A stretch of DNA of 64,000 nucleotides from Acarospora socialis (Eukaryota; Ascomycota; Lecanoromycetes; Acarosporales; Acarosporaceae): assembly GCA_025617375.2 (NCBI GenBank), contig JAMYGW020000001.1, forward strand, positions 2,418,001 to 2,482,000, read 5' to 3'. The position numbers and the translations under genes are program-made. The notes under the pieces are model-generated. The model had not been told where the DNA came from and made no database searches. It saw nothing but the letters and a program-made list of their open reading frames with translations. This document shows, one piece after another, positions 46,396 through 58,401 of the stretch (positions within the stretch are counted from its first letter, which is position 1; each line of letters starts with the position of its first letter).

Positions 46396-47003
46396 CGACT
46401 AGACTTAGGATGTGGAGAATTCTGAATGAGGTATCATATGATCTGATATCTTTCCATAAAACAAAAGCTGATCTACTTGTGTATTGTGTTGAGTAAGCAA
46501 GGACAATACTGTCAGTATGAAGAGCCCTTATTAGTTCTTTTGTGTGAGGAACTTTATTTTTGTTCGGGGTTAGCTAGTTAGGGTTAAGGCTGCTGCCCTT
46601 TTGCTTTTCATTCTAGACTAGTTCTTTGTAAGATTATTAATCAAGGTATTAAATCTGTTATGAAAGTGATATTATGCATTAGAGATTAACTATACTACGG
46701 ACTCTACTCGTCCGCTCCGTCTATACCGTACTACTATGTTACACTATGCAAAACACCGCCGACCTACCTTCCCTAGTCCGATTTGACGCCAGAACGATGC
46801 TCTACTCGCTCTCCGTCCCTTCCCTTCCCTTCTTCCCCTCTTCGCTGCGCTCCGTTCGGCGCGCGGGTTTGCCACACAGTCGGTTCCGCTTCGATCCGCT
46901 CAGAATCAGGTGAGAGTGTGCGGCGCTTGGCGGGAACAGGATACGACTGACGGGGAAGGGCGGGTCGTGGAACGAGATCCCACGAAATCCGAAGAGATGG
47001 AGA

Positions 47004-49240
47004 TCAAACCTCAACGCCACTGTCATCCCAGCCATCCTCGTCATCCCCATCCCCGCCATCTTCCACCCTCTTCGGATCTCGCCCTCTGCCCCTTCCGACC
47101 ACTCGTGGCATCAACTGCGGCTTCTTGCTGACGCGATACGTCAACCGATCCGTATAGAAATGACCAATCTCAGCAACGATGGCGGGAATACTGCCAAAGA
47201 CCGTCCCCACCACGGGAAAGATGAAATAATCCAGTATATTCCATCGCCAATGCCGATGCGTGAAACCACCCTGCATCTGCTCGTACAGACCGGCACGACG
47301 CATCTCGGCCTCGCGCGCGGTGACGCTGGTATGGTGGTAGGACTCGTACAGCCGGAAGAAGACCATCATGCAGAGGAAGCCGAGGAAGCGGAGAGTGCCG
47401 GTGAAGTCAAAGGCCCAGAGGAGGGTGGGGTGGATCTGAGACACTGGCGTCGCTAAGGAATAGATGGCGGAAGAGACGAGGAGGATGGTGAGGTGGGTGG
47501 GCAGGAAGTGGGCTTCGAAGAGGCGGTGGAAGAGGACGAGCAGGTTGAGGCTGTCGTAGCTTGATGGTTGGTTGTGTGCGTGGGCTTGGTTGATGGAGGT
47601 GACGGAAGGGGCGGTGCTGGAGTAGGTTGAGTCGGCGCCGCCGTCGTATGGGCTTGAGATGTTGCTATCAACGACAAGGGTCAGACAGGATTGCTGCATG
47701 TTAGATTGTATAGTTTACCTTTCATTCGCGGGAGGCCAATCCACCATCATGGTATCACCCTTCCGCCAGTACAAATCCCACGCCTTTTCGATCGCATAAC
47801 CCGTGTCCAAAGCACCCCACATATGTCTCAACGCTTGTCTGTAACGTGCCTGTCCACTCTCGACCCATCCACGATAACCTTTAGCGTCACTGCTGACATT
47901 ACATTGGCTGGCGGGGCTGTGAACGACTTGGATGGTGAGCTTGCCGGCGGTTGCGAAGTAGCATTTGAGATACATGTGGAGGTCCTCTCCAATCGCTTCG
48001 GGGCCGGTGTCCCAGCCACCGACTCGTTCAGCGAGCATGAGAGATACCGAGTACACCGACGTGGGGATACATATCGCCGAGTTTTTGTACAGTCCTGACA
48101 ACCCGGCCCCACACCAGAGGATATCGGCGATGCGGACGAGAGCAGGAACAACGTGAGCGTTTCGGTCGAATATTATAGGCGTAACGTATAACGTCCTTTC
48201 GGCGGTTTGATAATGCTGGAAATGCATCTTCGTGACCAGTGAAAAGTAATTGGACGATAAATGTGTGTCCGCTGCGTAAAGTTACGAACAGATTAGCGAG
48301 GGACGGAGATGATGCAATGTAGGTATGATGATCCTCACCATCCATGACAGTGAGGATGCAATTCCGCCTCGCCTTCTCATCGATATAGTTCCGGCTTGCC
48401 TGCCTCGCTGCCCAACTGATATTACTACTCTTTCCTTGAGATTCGCCGTTAACGCCAGCGGGATGTACAGTGAACTGAATGCTTCGAAAGGCTTTGGGAA
48501 AGGAGGTCATGAGCGAAAAGGCCGTCTTTTGGCCATCTGGATCTTTCTCCTCCATCGCAAGGTAGATCTGTCAATCGCACAACATGTCAGTCTTCAAGCT
48601 TTGCAGTATGCCATCCTCAATGGACCGATCCATCAGTGTTACGAGGTATTATACATACATCGTAACTTGTCCTGGCCTGCGCATGACTGGCCAACACCTC
48701 CAACGTTTCCCTCAAGGTATCAATGTCCTCCTTGTAGTTCGGCAGCAGGATGGCGTGCGCCACCATACCCAAGCTATCACTACGGATCCGAGTCTCCCCG
48801 CTGGACGAAGAACTGCGTGAAGACGAGTCTCCTCTGGTAGTCTGGATGTGGGACAAGGACGCGCCGGGAGAACCAACGGTGCGTGTGAGGGGACGAATAC
48901 CGGATTGTCGATAACTGCTGCCATATTGCGCAATGACCGACTTGATCTCGCGGTTGAGTTGCCAGATTGCCCAGCAGAGCCTCAAGGGAAAGCCAAGGGC
49001 CAGCAGGTGGATCAGAACGGTGTAGAAGATGAAGAACAGCTGTGCCGACGTGAGGATGTCTGAGGATGCAGAGTGGTGAGCGGGACCATTATGATAACCG
49101 GTGCCCCTCCGACCACCGTACTGCTCGCCTGAGAAGCCAAGCCAACGTCGCGGATCTCCCAGTGCACACAGGACGACTGAGATGAGGGAGAGGATGCTCA
49201 AGCCCGGCACACATCGAACACACCATGCTACAAGACCCAT
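47004..49240 (-). CDS. Membrane family 2 glycosyltransferase
   Basis: Exons 49240-48659, 48567-48339, 48271-47719 and 47664-47004, giving 674 residues. It starts MGLVAWCVRCVPGLSILSLI with an N-terminal membrane segment; a second hydrophobic segment lies near residues 67-90. The GT-A core begins at HAILLPNYKEDIDTLRETLE. The second intron cuts the metal-binding DxD motif, restored by splicing as MDADTH near residue 270. GEDLHMYLKCY near 371 gives the catalytic acidic pair, and RYRQALRHMWGALDTGY near 412 is a variant of the Q-x-x-R-W motif. Several C-terminal membrane helices follow (LTILLVSSAIYSLA, TLRFLGFLCMMVFF, DYFIFPVVGTVFGSIPAIVA). The design resembles processive polysaccharide synthases, but the gene lacks the chitin synthase signature, so the product is unknown. 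It sits downstream of the class V chitin synthase on the same strand. Confidence 0.88.
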
Positions 49241-50846
49241 TTCCCAAGATCAGTAGGGACAGAAAGGGGTGAGAGATAAAGAGTGCGGTGCGGAATGAAT
49301 GCCAAGTCAGAAGATTGATCGGTAAGGACTGCAGGGTAGCAACAACTTGTTTGAAGGGGGTGCTAAGTAAAGAATGTGCGTGAATGAAAATATTAAGAGT
49401 TGGGAAAGAGTGTGGAGGTTTAAGGTTCTCGTAGGCTGTGAGTACAGTAGTAGTAATAGCAGTAGGAAATAGACACGAAACGTCGAACAGCCACAGCACC
49501 GCACCGCACCGCACCGCACAGCACTATCCTTCTCTACCTACTCTGCGCCGCAAATCAGGAGTATAAGGTAAAGTTTCCTTCCTCCACACCAAAGGGAAGA
49601 AGACGAGGAAAAAAACTCTGAGAGCCATGACTTACCCGATATTGCACTCTACTTAGCTATGTTCTCGCAGTATGTTAGTGGCTAAGGCAAGGTAATTCTA
49701 TCAAGGAAAAATTAAAGTTGAAATTGATGAGGTACGGCTTCGTGGATGAGCGATATCTCCTCATTGGTTACACCCGACGCACCTTCGAGTTCCTTGCAGC
49801 GAGCTTAATTTCAAGTTACACGACCGGGTCGTTCTTCCACATGATGCTGGCATGCGGCTAAGCCGAAACCTTATCAGGTACAGTACACCACAGTTCTGTG
49901 ATCCACCCCGAGAGGACCGTAACAAAACTCGATAACTTACCCCTTTCTGTACAGTACGAAGGCTATTTGCAAAATTGTTCGGCACCACACCAAATCTTGA
50001 GGGTAGGATCTTGTCGCTAGACGTTTGGTGTGGTGCCGAACAATTTTGCAAATAGCCTTCGTACCACTGCTGCTGTCTCTCTCAACGTCCAGAACTGTCA
50101 GTCAAAAGCTTGCGGAAAGCTTGGGTATGATGGCGTTGAAAACCAACGTTATTAATTAATTCTCGTATCAATAACAGAAGGCTTGTAATCTACGCCGCCT
50201 TTGGGCCGACCGCGAAAAGATGCCACCTAACCCCCAATCGCCTTGGCCTCAGCTCGTACCTACCACCCAACAACGTCCAGTTCAATAGATAATAATCGTG
50301 GCGGAGAGGATTTGCTGGAGCTACCCAAGGCATCCTCATCCCAAACGGAGGAGGTGGTGCCTCCAACCATTCACGTAGGAAAGGTGGTGCCGAGCGCACT
50401 CCCAGACTTTCGGGTCTTGGAAAACTGAACCGCGGGCCGTGGCACGGACGCCTTGTGACTACGGCTATTGGTTGATTGCGGGGCCCCTTAATTCATTAAA
50501 TGGATTGATATCTACTAGGTAGTATGCTCTATAAAGTAATTACCTAAGCCGATCCATCGCCATAGATCCAGAACGTCGAAAAGACTCCCGCAAGCACTAT
50601 TGAAATCTGGCCGGATTCAGTTCTCTCCAAGAGGAATTCGAATATTGACCGAAATGGCTTTGACACAAAGAACTATTGATCCTCCACATGATAATGCTGG
50701 TGATCTGATCACGAAACCTAAAACTCCTCCTCTTTTAGATCCATGAACCCACATTCGACAATCCTACGCTTTTGCAAGAGTCCCCGCGAATGATTATGCA
50801 AGATTATGACCCAAACGCCCTATGATGCGAGACTTTACGGATAGGC
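49241..50846. other. 1.6-kb intergenic region with a large inverted repeat
   Basis: No gene recognised. It includes a CCGCA pentanucleotide run (49497-49519), AT-rich sequence near 49690-49740, the perfect inverted repeat at 49954-50064, and 3' sequence of the class V chitin synthase. Confidence 0.5.
49954..50064. repeat. Perfect 41-bp inverted repeat with 29-nt loop
   Basis: Left arm 49954-49994 begins GTACGAAGGCTATTTGCAAA and right arm 50024-50064 is its exact reverse complement, ending in GTAC. The spacer 49995-50023 is unrelated. Transcribed, it would form a 41-bp perfect hairpin. No flanking target-site duplication is obvious. Confidence 0.95.
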
Positions 50847-53800
50847 TTAGAGCTGACCGGACAGGATGGCTTCGGTGGCTGCTTGCCCGTTAGATCCTTT
50901 CAAAGCTTCTTTGCTACTGTTGCTGCTGGAATGACTTACCGGAGCCGATATAAGCCCTCCTCGGATCCAAGTTCATCCCAAAACGCCTCTCGAGTTCCAT
51001 CTTGATGCTCTTCTTCGTCACCGTCATCAGGTCCGCCGTCTTCAGGATCTCCCGGATTTCCGCCAGGATGGCATCGTCGCTGGGCAGACCGGCCGCGAGT
51101 TCGGACATTTCCAAGTCTTGGTAGCCCTTGCCCATCGCGTCGGACGGTGCCAGTGACATCCGTGAGCTGTATCGCGGCACATCGATCTGTGACATGGCCC
51201 GCGACTGTGGAAAGCCGTACTCCGATTGCGCGGCGGCGTAGGATTTGGAGCCGTATGAGAACGCCGAGACTTCGGATCGGTCGTCACGTTGGGTTTGGGC
51301 GTCCCATAGCTCGGCTTGATATTCCTCCCACTTCTTGTGCGGAATCGATGCAGGGTCGAATTTGCCCTCGTCCGAGATGACCACCTTTCTTCCTTTCTCG
51401 CCCGTCACCACTCGTGTGTTGCCCCATGAGAAGTCATCCATGTGCCAGAAGGCGTAAAGCGGGAGGCCCAAGGAGAAGACTGGCATGGCGAGGATGTATA
51501 TGATCATCCATCCGATCATTTCCCACTTGCGCCGTAATATGAAGATGATTGCTTGCAGACCATAGATGGCTCCGAGAAGGATAAAAGCCGTCAGTGGCAC
51601 CACATTCGAATTGAGCCCAATGAGGACGATTAGGTAGACGATGTAGGCCACTGTGACTGGTTGCACGATCGTACTGAGCAGATCGAGGAAGACTATGAAT
51701 CTCATGCTGAAACAGCAGAAGCCGCAGAGTTGCTGCAAAGGGATCAGCTCGATAAGGTTGTGTACCGTCGAGTTGATCCATCGTCGACGTTGAGACATGA
51801 AAACCTTCCAGCTGTCCGGTGCGATCGTCCACGCATGTGCGTCAAAGATGTACTTCGTCTTGTACTTGGAGTGATGCTTGAGCAACAACGTTGTCAGATA
51901 GCGGTCCTCACCCAAGTGGAGCAGATTCTTCATGTGCAAAGTATCAACCCGGATTTCCGAGTAGGCATCGACCACCTCGCGGCTAACGAAGAGAGGTTTC
52001 CCGGTCTCAGCAGCCCGGATACGATACATACTGAAACAGCCAGGCAGACAAGTGACGGAGCCGAACAAGCTCTCGAATGCCTTGGTCAGATTGTGCGAGA
52101 TGTAGTACTCGTATACTTGAATCATGGTGATGAATGATGACTTGGCGTTAGTGAGGGCTGTTTCTCCACAGATCCCGATCAAGCGAGTGTCGTTCAAGAA
52201 CGCAGCCACCATGCGGGTTGCGGAGTCGGGAGCGACTACCGTATCAGCATCGATTTGAAGCATGAACTCGTAGAAAGTTGGGTTTACTCCGATGATGTTT
52301 CGAATCTGATGATGCATCTCAAGCTCTAGAGGGCTCATCGGGTGGTTGTAATGGACGCGGTTCAAGAAGCGCATTAGAACCATCTGAGAATCACGCTTGC
52401 CACGGTTGCCGGGCCGGGAGACTTCTGAGGGCTTTCCGATCTTGACCACAACCAGGAAAGGTACGATGTGCCCTTGGACCTCGTAGAGTCCAGAGTAGAC
52501 TTTGCCCATATTGTGTTGCTTCATACCCTCACCCAAGCTTTCGAAACTGAGTGGCTCAGGATCGACTGTGTCAGAAACACCCAAGATATCCAGCACAATC
52601 CTCGGCGTTGGTCGGTCATTCCCTTGGCCAATAATCATACCGTCGCAAATGATGACCAACAGTTTGCGCTTGTCATCATATCGCATTCTCGCGGCAGAGT
52701 CGATGGCACGGCGTAGGGAGTCTTCGTCTTCTGTGTAAGCAGGAACTTGGCAAATGACGAATTTGTCCAAGTTCTCGGGTACATTCTTTTTTCCAAATTG
52801 CAAGGCTGCGAAGAACTTGAAACCAATGACACTGACCAGCAGGATGGATATGGCGAGCAAGATGTACTGAGCAAAGAGACACTGCGCTGAGTTGCGTGTA
52901 TCTGTACGGCCGACGTAGAAGAGGTTATCGAGACAGACCTGCATGCGTGACCGCAAATCCGGATCGATGTTGAGCGCATTCCAGTATTTGGTAACGTCCT
53001 GTCCGGATCGCTGCTGGAAGAGATCCACGACGATCTGGTCCATGAAGTTGACATCCACGTTGGCCGGTACCTCCTTGCCTGGTGCCGCCATGGTTCGTCT
53101 GCCACCTTTCATGTAGGCAGTGAGATCATAAACGTGACTGCTCAGAATTGCAATGGTGTGCTGCTTGTCGGCAAGCGTGCTGACGTACTTGGGTGTGTAG
53201 CCAACATCACCCTTCTTGTAGGCTCCTTTGAGCATCTTCATCTGCTCGAAGAACCAGTCGGGTCTGGAATCGTTGGTGAAAGAGCGGAAGTCATGAAAGC
53301 GCGCGTTGCTGTCCATGTTGCTGATAAGGGTAGCGGACCCTGAGATGTTGGTTGGCTTGTAATCGAGCTGGACCGTAGGATCGATCTGTCCGTTCTTTCC
53401 TTGACAGAGCGCTGACACCTGCACTGGAAATAGGGAGGTGGCATCGACACCGGCATACTTCTTGAACTGTTCTTGGGGGATGAAATTGGGATAGTGGGCA
53501 GGTCTAAAAGCTTCCAAATCAAAAACCTGCCCCCGGATTGCCACGTATGACCCATGGCCATCCTTTCCATCGTATGATGAAAGTTCGGCTGCGGAGTAGA
53601 CGTGCTGCTTGGGACAAATAAGTTGCGGAAAGATGACGATGAAGAAAACCACGAAGGCGCAACTGAGCCAGATGAGTAAATTGATGGCGAGTTTTTCCCG
53701 CCATGCGGTCCGGATATCTTTCCGTTTCATGCGCCCAACCCACTTGATAAGCAGATCTGGGATCATGAATGTCAAAAGGTAGACTACAGCCAACCACCTC

Positions 53801-56724
53801 TTTCGGCTGCCTGACACCACAACGTCGTCTACTTCTTCCATTCTCTTTTCATTGCCCTTTTCAGCCATTTGCTCCCTTGTCTCCAGGTTTCGAAACATGT
53901 CGCCTGAGTTGAAAGCTGAAGCGCCAGCGTCCGAGCGAGCATCCAACTCGCGACTACCAAAGTAACCACCTTGCTTCGTCTCGTCACTGTAGGCTAAAGC
54001 ACCGGGCGATCGTGCATTACCATGTGGTGGTATCAGCTGTACCTTCGAGTCACCGAATCCACCTCGATTACCATCGGTTGGCGTTAGCAGGCCATCACCG
54101 CCCTCGTCCTCAATTTCAGCGCCGAAATAGTGGCTGCCGGGTATGCCCTTTTCGCTGACCCTCGCAATGTCCGCCCAACACCTCTCACTGAGAAACACAC
54201 CAGTACTTCCTACTCGCGCTTCGTTCCCTGGCCACCGCTTTTCCTCCAAGACGGCTTCCACCTTTTCCCTCTCACTGCCGACGATGATTGACTCAGCCTC
54301 TGCGAGGCCAAGAAACTCAGCGAAAGGCAGAAAGATGCTGAAGTCGGCATTACGCAAGCGCTGGCTTATTTCGGCAATACCAAATGTTTGCACCTGCGTC
54401 CGAACGCATTTGCTGTCAAACTGATTCGCAATACGCCGATCATTAGGCTTAAGGCAAAACACAAAATACGGATTTGTGCTTGGGGATTTCAGTGACTTGG
54501 TGATATTGTCCAGTGAGGCCAAGAACTGAGCTGCAGCACCTTGTTCGGGACCGCCGTGGAAGCCACTTCTTCTGCCCTCGGCAGATCTGGTTGGCGTACG
54601 GTTCCGTTGGTTGCTGTGATCCTCCATATCTTCGCCGTCAGATTGACCGCCATTTGACTTACGGTCCGGAAACCGGTTTGGTCTTCCACCTCTTCTCCGA
54701 GCCATGCTCGGCATTCGCAACGGTTTCGAGCTTACTTGAGCTTGCATGATCGCAGTCTTCTCTTTGGGATGCATTACCGTTTGCAGCGCTTCTTGTCCGA
54801 ACAGTTCGCGCACGAAGTCGCTCTTGGTGGAATTGATGAGATTCATTAGATCGCCCGGAATGACCTCACCATTGTCCTCGACCAGGCCCGCGATGGGATA
54901 CTCGACCTCGCCGGCGAAGTGTTTCACGACGAATGATGCAGCCGTGTTGTGCGTAGCGAAGTTACTGCCGGGCATAACTGCAGTCGCGCTGCCTACGGTG
55001 ATGGCAGTGTTTTTGTGCTCGAACCGCTTCCGAAGACTCTCAAGAAGCTGCATATCCGTTCTACCTCGCCGGGTTTGGTCATCGAGTATGCTCAATAGAC
55101 CGTTGCCTTGTTTCAGGAGACCCTTGACAGCATCTGAATTGTCGAAATAGCTTGTTGCGGCAACGCTAACTTCCTCGCTCTCCAAGAGGTCTGCCTTGCG
55201 CTCGAAGAAGCTTTGTAAGCAGAAGTTGTAAAGGGACTCGGTGGCGGCGTTGTTAAGTAGTTGGTCGAGCGTAGAGCCGGTCGGCGATGTTTGGGCAAAT
55301 CCAGGAAAGTCGATAATGGATATGGTGTTGGCAACCGTGCTTTCTAGAGCACAGACTCGCTGATTGATTTGCTCCATCACATAAGCCACCAATAGAGAGT
55401 AGAGCGTTCGCGCGAGTTCGTCGGCATTCTCACGAGCACCTTTGGGGTCGAGCATCACGGTGACACGTTCCCGATGGATAGTTTTTGTCTTGTAACCGAG
55501 ACTAGTCTCCAGATCCTGAGTACTGAGTCCCAAGAAGGCGGCGACGATGGCCAAGACGTCCTTATTTTTCACCGTCGTGACCGTCTCACCACCCTCATGA
55601 GAGTATCCACCGCTATCGTCAGCCTGTGGTGTGGTGGATTGGCTGGTGGTAAACTCCAATTGGCCCAGATGTAAGATACAGGCTAGGATCTGACATATTT
55701 CCGCGATCTCGCCGCGCGGAAATTCTAACTTCCTCAACGCCGTTTTGAAGTGCTGAAACCCCTCCGAATCATTGATACCAACTTTGAGTTGGGTTGGATG
55801 TCCCAAGTAGCGCCATCGCTTCTGTCCAGTTGTACCAGACGATCTACGGCCAGCCCCTGAAACGATATCTCCGGTGCCAGTCGTGCTTCCTGGTGAGTCC
55901 AAGCCGAGATGTGCCTTCTCAGCGCTGCTGGTACCTGCCAGGAGATAGTATAGAATATGAAAATTCCGTTCCCCCGTCGGAACTGCCGCCACCCTACTCC
56001 GTTCTAGTCTGTGGTCAAGTAGCTTGCCTCCGATTAGGGTCGGGGTGGCATTAGATGACGTGTCATATTGCAATTCATAGTAGAGGCCTGACTTTGAGGC
56101 TGTCGGAGTGGTCAAGGACTTGGTGGTTGTTAAAGTGTCGAACACGAACGCAGCGAGCGAGAGTTTGGTTGAAAGGGGTGTTGAGGAAAAGGAGAGGAAA
56201 GACGACAGCAAGTGGGAACGAATGGTGGTCTTGCCAGAACCAGATTCTCCACTGTGATCGAGAACACGGTCAGTATCAATATGGCATCCACAGATGCATC
56301 CACGGATGTGGAGGACAAATGCGGTACATTCAGGGCCCTAGCTCGGGTCTGATGACCAACTTACAGAAACACTACCGCTTGGTTTTCACTGCGTGCACCC
56401 AGTCTCGCCCACGCTCTAGTGGCCAACTCTTCAGCTTCCCCCATTGCGCTGCCCTCTTTGCCGCCATTGGGTCCTTTGGCTGACGATGTGTACGTGTTGA
56501 GAGCAACCAGAGCTTGTGATGACAGTCTCGCCGTCGCCAAAGATACATGGAAGCTACCGAACAGTGAGCATTTCTGACGGAAGTTCTTCATCGGGGTCCA
56601 TAACCCACCGGCTTGCCAGATGCGCTGTGAGATGGGTGTCCGACTGAAGATGTGCTGGTAATGAGGGTAATGAGGGTTGCGAGTGGGAAGCGGCGGTTCC
56701 TGCCATGAAGTTGGTGGGTGCCAT
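50847..56724 (-). CDS. csmA: Class V chitin synthase with myosin motor-like head (CsmA type)
   Basis: Plasma-membrane enzyme polymerising UDP-GlcNAc into chitin at tips and septa. Exons 56724-56609, 56553-56365, 56251-50940 and 50878-50847, giving 1882 residues. It starts [20 protein letters not shown] and reaches [16 protein letters not shown]. The myosin-like head (to about residue 780) has a full P-loop GESGSGKTT at 103-111, completed by splicing, and [15 protein letters not shown] as switch II. A membrane pair near 926, a cytochrome b5-like domain near 980-1050, then the Chitin_synth_2 core: [20 protein letters not shown] near 1304, [12 protein letters not shown] near 1436, [11 protein letters not shown] near 1548 and QRRRW near 1589. 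A DEK_C-like domain ends the protein. The 32-nt last exon gives [10 protein letters not shown] after SG; unspliced, the frame would end in a false QQQQ tail. Head to head with the class VII gene. Confidence 0.97.
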
Positions 56725-58401
56725 GACGCCCGCAATGCTGGCGTCGACGCCGTAAATTGTTCAGTCGGGTTTGCCGACGAGTGTAGAACAAGGCTATGTG
56801 TCGCTTATTGAGAGAAGGTTCGAAATCATAATATGCTTATTGAACCTTGTGCAGGTTTGAAGGTGGTGGAAAAGGGTTGACCGCGAAGGTCAACAACTGA
56901 AATCGGTGGGACGCCACGGAGGTCTCCCGGCAACGCGGCGGTGTCACAAGTCGGAGCGGCAGTACGAAGTACAGTAACGAGCGGTTTGAAAAAGGAGAGG
57001 AGAGTCAAGCCAGAACGAGTGTTAATAGTGCGAATGCTGCTAGAAAATCAGGAGAGTGGAAACGCAGGGCGACGGTGAGGTGCCAGACCAAGGATCAGGT
57101 ACCAGGTAATATCAATAATGTTCATTTTGATAACTCATGACTGCGTACTCTACAGGAGATACTCTACTTCGTACCTAAGCCGAATGAGGGATAATCCGGA
57201 GTTCGGAAGACTACCTAGGTAACTAAGTGGGTGTTTATAAATAGATCAACCGAACCCTGATTATCGCCACAGGTCTCATCCGGGTCTGCTCGTGCACAAT
57301 GCAAGGAAAAGGGATTTACATACCTACCTACCGACCTTACTGCGTATGCTCAGTACTCGTACATGATCGTATCATCCGTCAGCTAGGTAATTGACATCGT
57401 ATTGCTGGCAACGAGCATTTCCCTATTTCTTACATCTACCAGTCCCTACTACTTCAAAACCGGAACGCCACGGCTGGGGTAAACAAAGCACGGACCCCTC
57501 TCGTGGAGGAATGTTGACCCCCTTCGACAAACAGCCAGTTCATGTCGAAGGCCGAATAGTGGTATAAGATACGGAGTCAAGCTGTATCGAGATAATCAAA
57601 TCTATGCATAAGGATTAAATATTGGAGCGTCTCGAGGACTTCTAATTTTCCAAGAGGACTTTGTAAAACCTACGGTAGGTGATCAATATGTTCGGCATAG
57701 AGCGGAAAGCACTGTCCCAACACGCAGGAGGAAGTAGAGCACACCAATCAATATTGTTCAAGCTCTGTTGATCTTTGAACCTGCAGCAAGAACTTTACAT
57801 CAGGCGTGACGGAGTGTAAATCATAGATTTTTACTCGTTGTCAGGAGGAACTTACCTGTACCTTTAAGTCTCCTTAAGGTACGACTTCCGATGTTTACTA
57901 TACGTACACATCGCATCGTATACATCCCTGTCGGCGGAAATCCGGGTCCTGCTTAGCCTCAGTGTGGTCCCTCAACATTCACATTACAACATCGATAACC
58001 CTCATTCATTCTGGAAATCGGGTTCTTCTCAAGCTCGAGATCGAACCGTCTCGTCTTGCTTGTCGCTCGTTTCGTCTTCGACGCTCGCTTTGGTTTCGCC
58101 ACACCCGCATATTTTCTGTTGTTTATAGCGACCCTACTGAGGCCTCCCATACACGTCAATACTCTACACCAACAACGCCGTCTCGGACTTGTTCATTCCC
58201 AGTTGTCCAAGCTAATCGGGTCAGGGGATACGGCGTCGCTTGCCTAGATCGAACTCTCGAGTGGGGAGCGGCCATTTGCGGCGTCCAGGGGACTTCGTCA
58301 CACGGGGTTGAGGGTGGATGTAAGGGCGTCTTGCTTGCTTCGGAGAAGGGCTACTACTGACCTTGATACTCGTACTGGGTAGACAGTGCTCTCATACCAT
58401 C
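56725..58401. promoter_or_regulatory. Bidirectional 1.7-kb region between class V and VII chitin synthases
   Basis: 1677 bp between two divergent start codons, so both promoters and leaders lie here. ACCTACC-type words occur at 57211-57222 and 57320-57336. Short frames at 57960-58360 look like leader sequence of the plus-strand gene. No other coding gene was recognised. Confidence 0.6.

Larger units (their letters stand above)
44848..47003. other. AT-rich 2.2-kb intergenic region
   Basis: No gene recognised. Composition is lower in GC than the flanks from about 45100 to 46720. It has a GT-rich stretch near 44970 and two tRNA-like promoter pairs at 45661-45750 and 46280-46395. The last 300 bp before 47003 is GC-rich and belongs to the glycosyltransferase 3' end. 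Confidence 0.5.

Noticed and set aside
57962-58360. 132-codon plus-strand frame upstream of csmB
   Set aside because: No motifs; lies where the csmB leader should be. The csmB start at 58402 has the family N-terminus.
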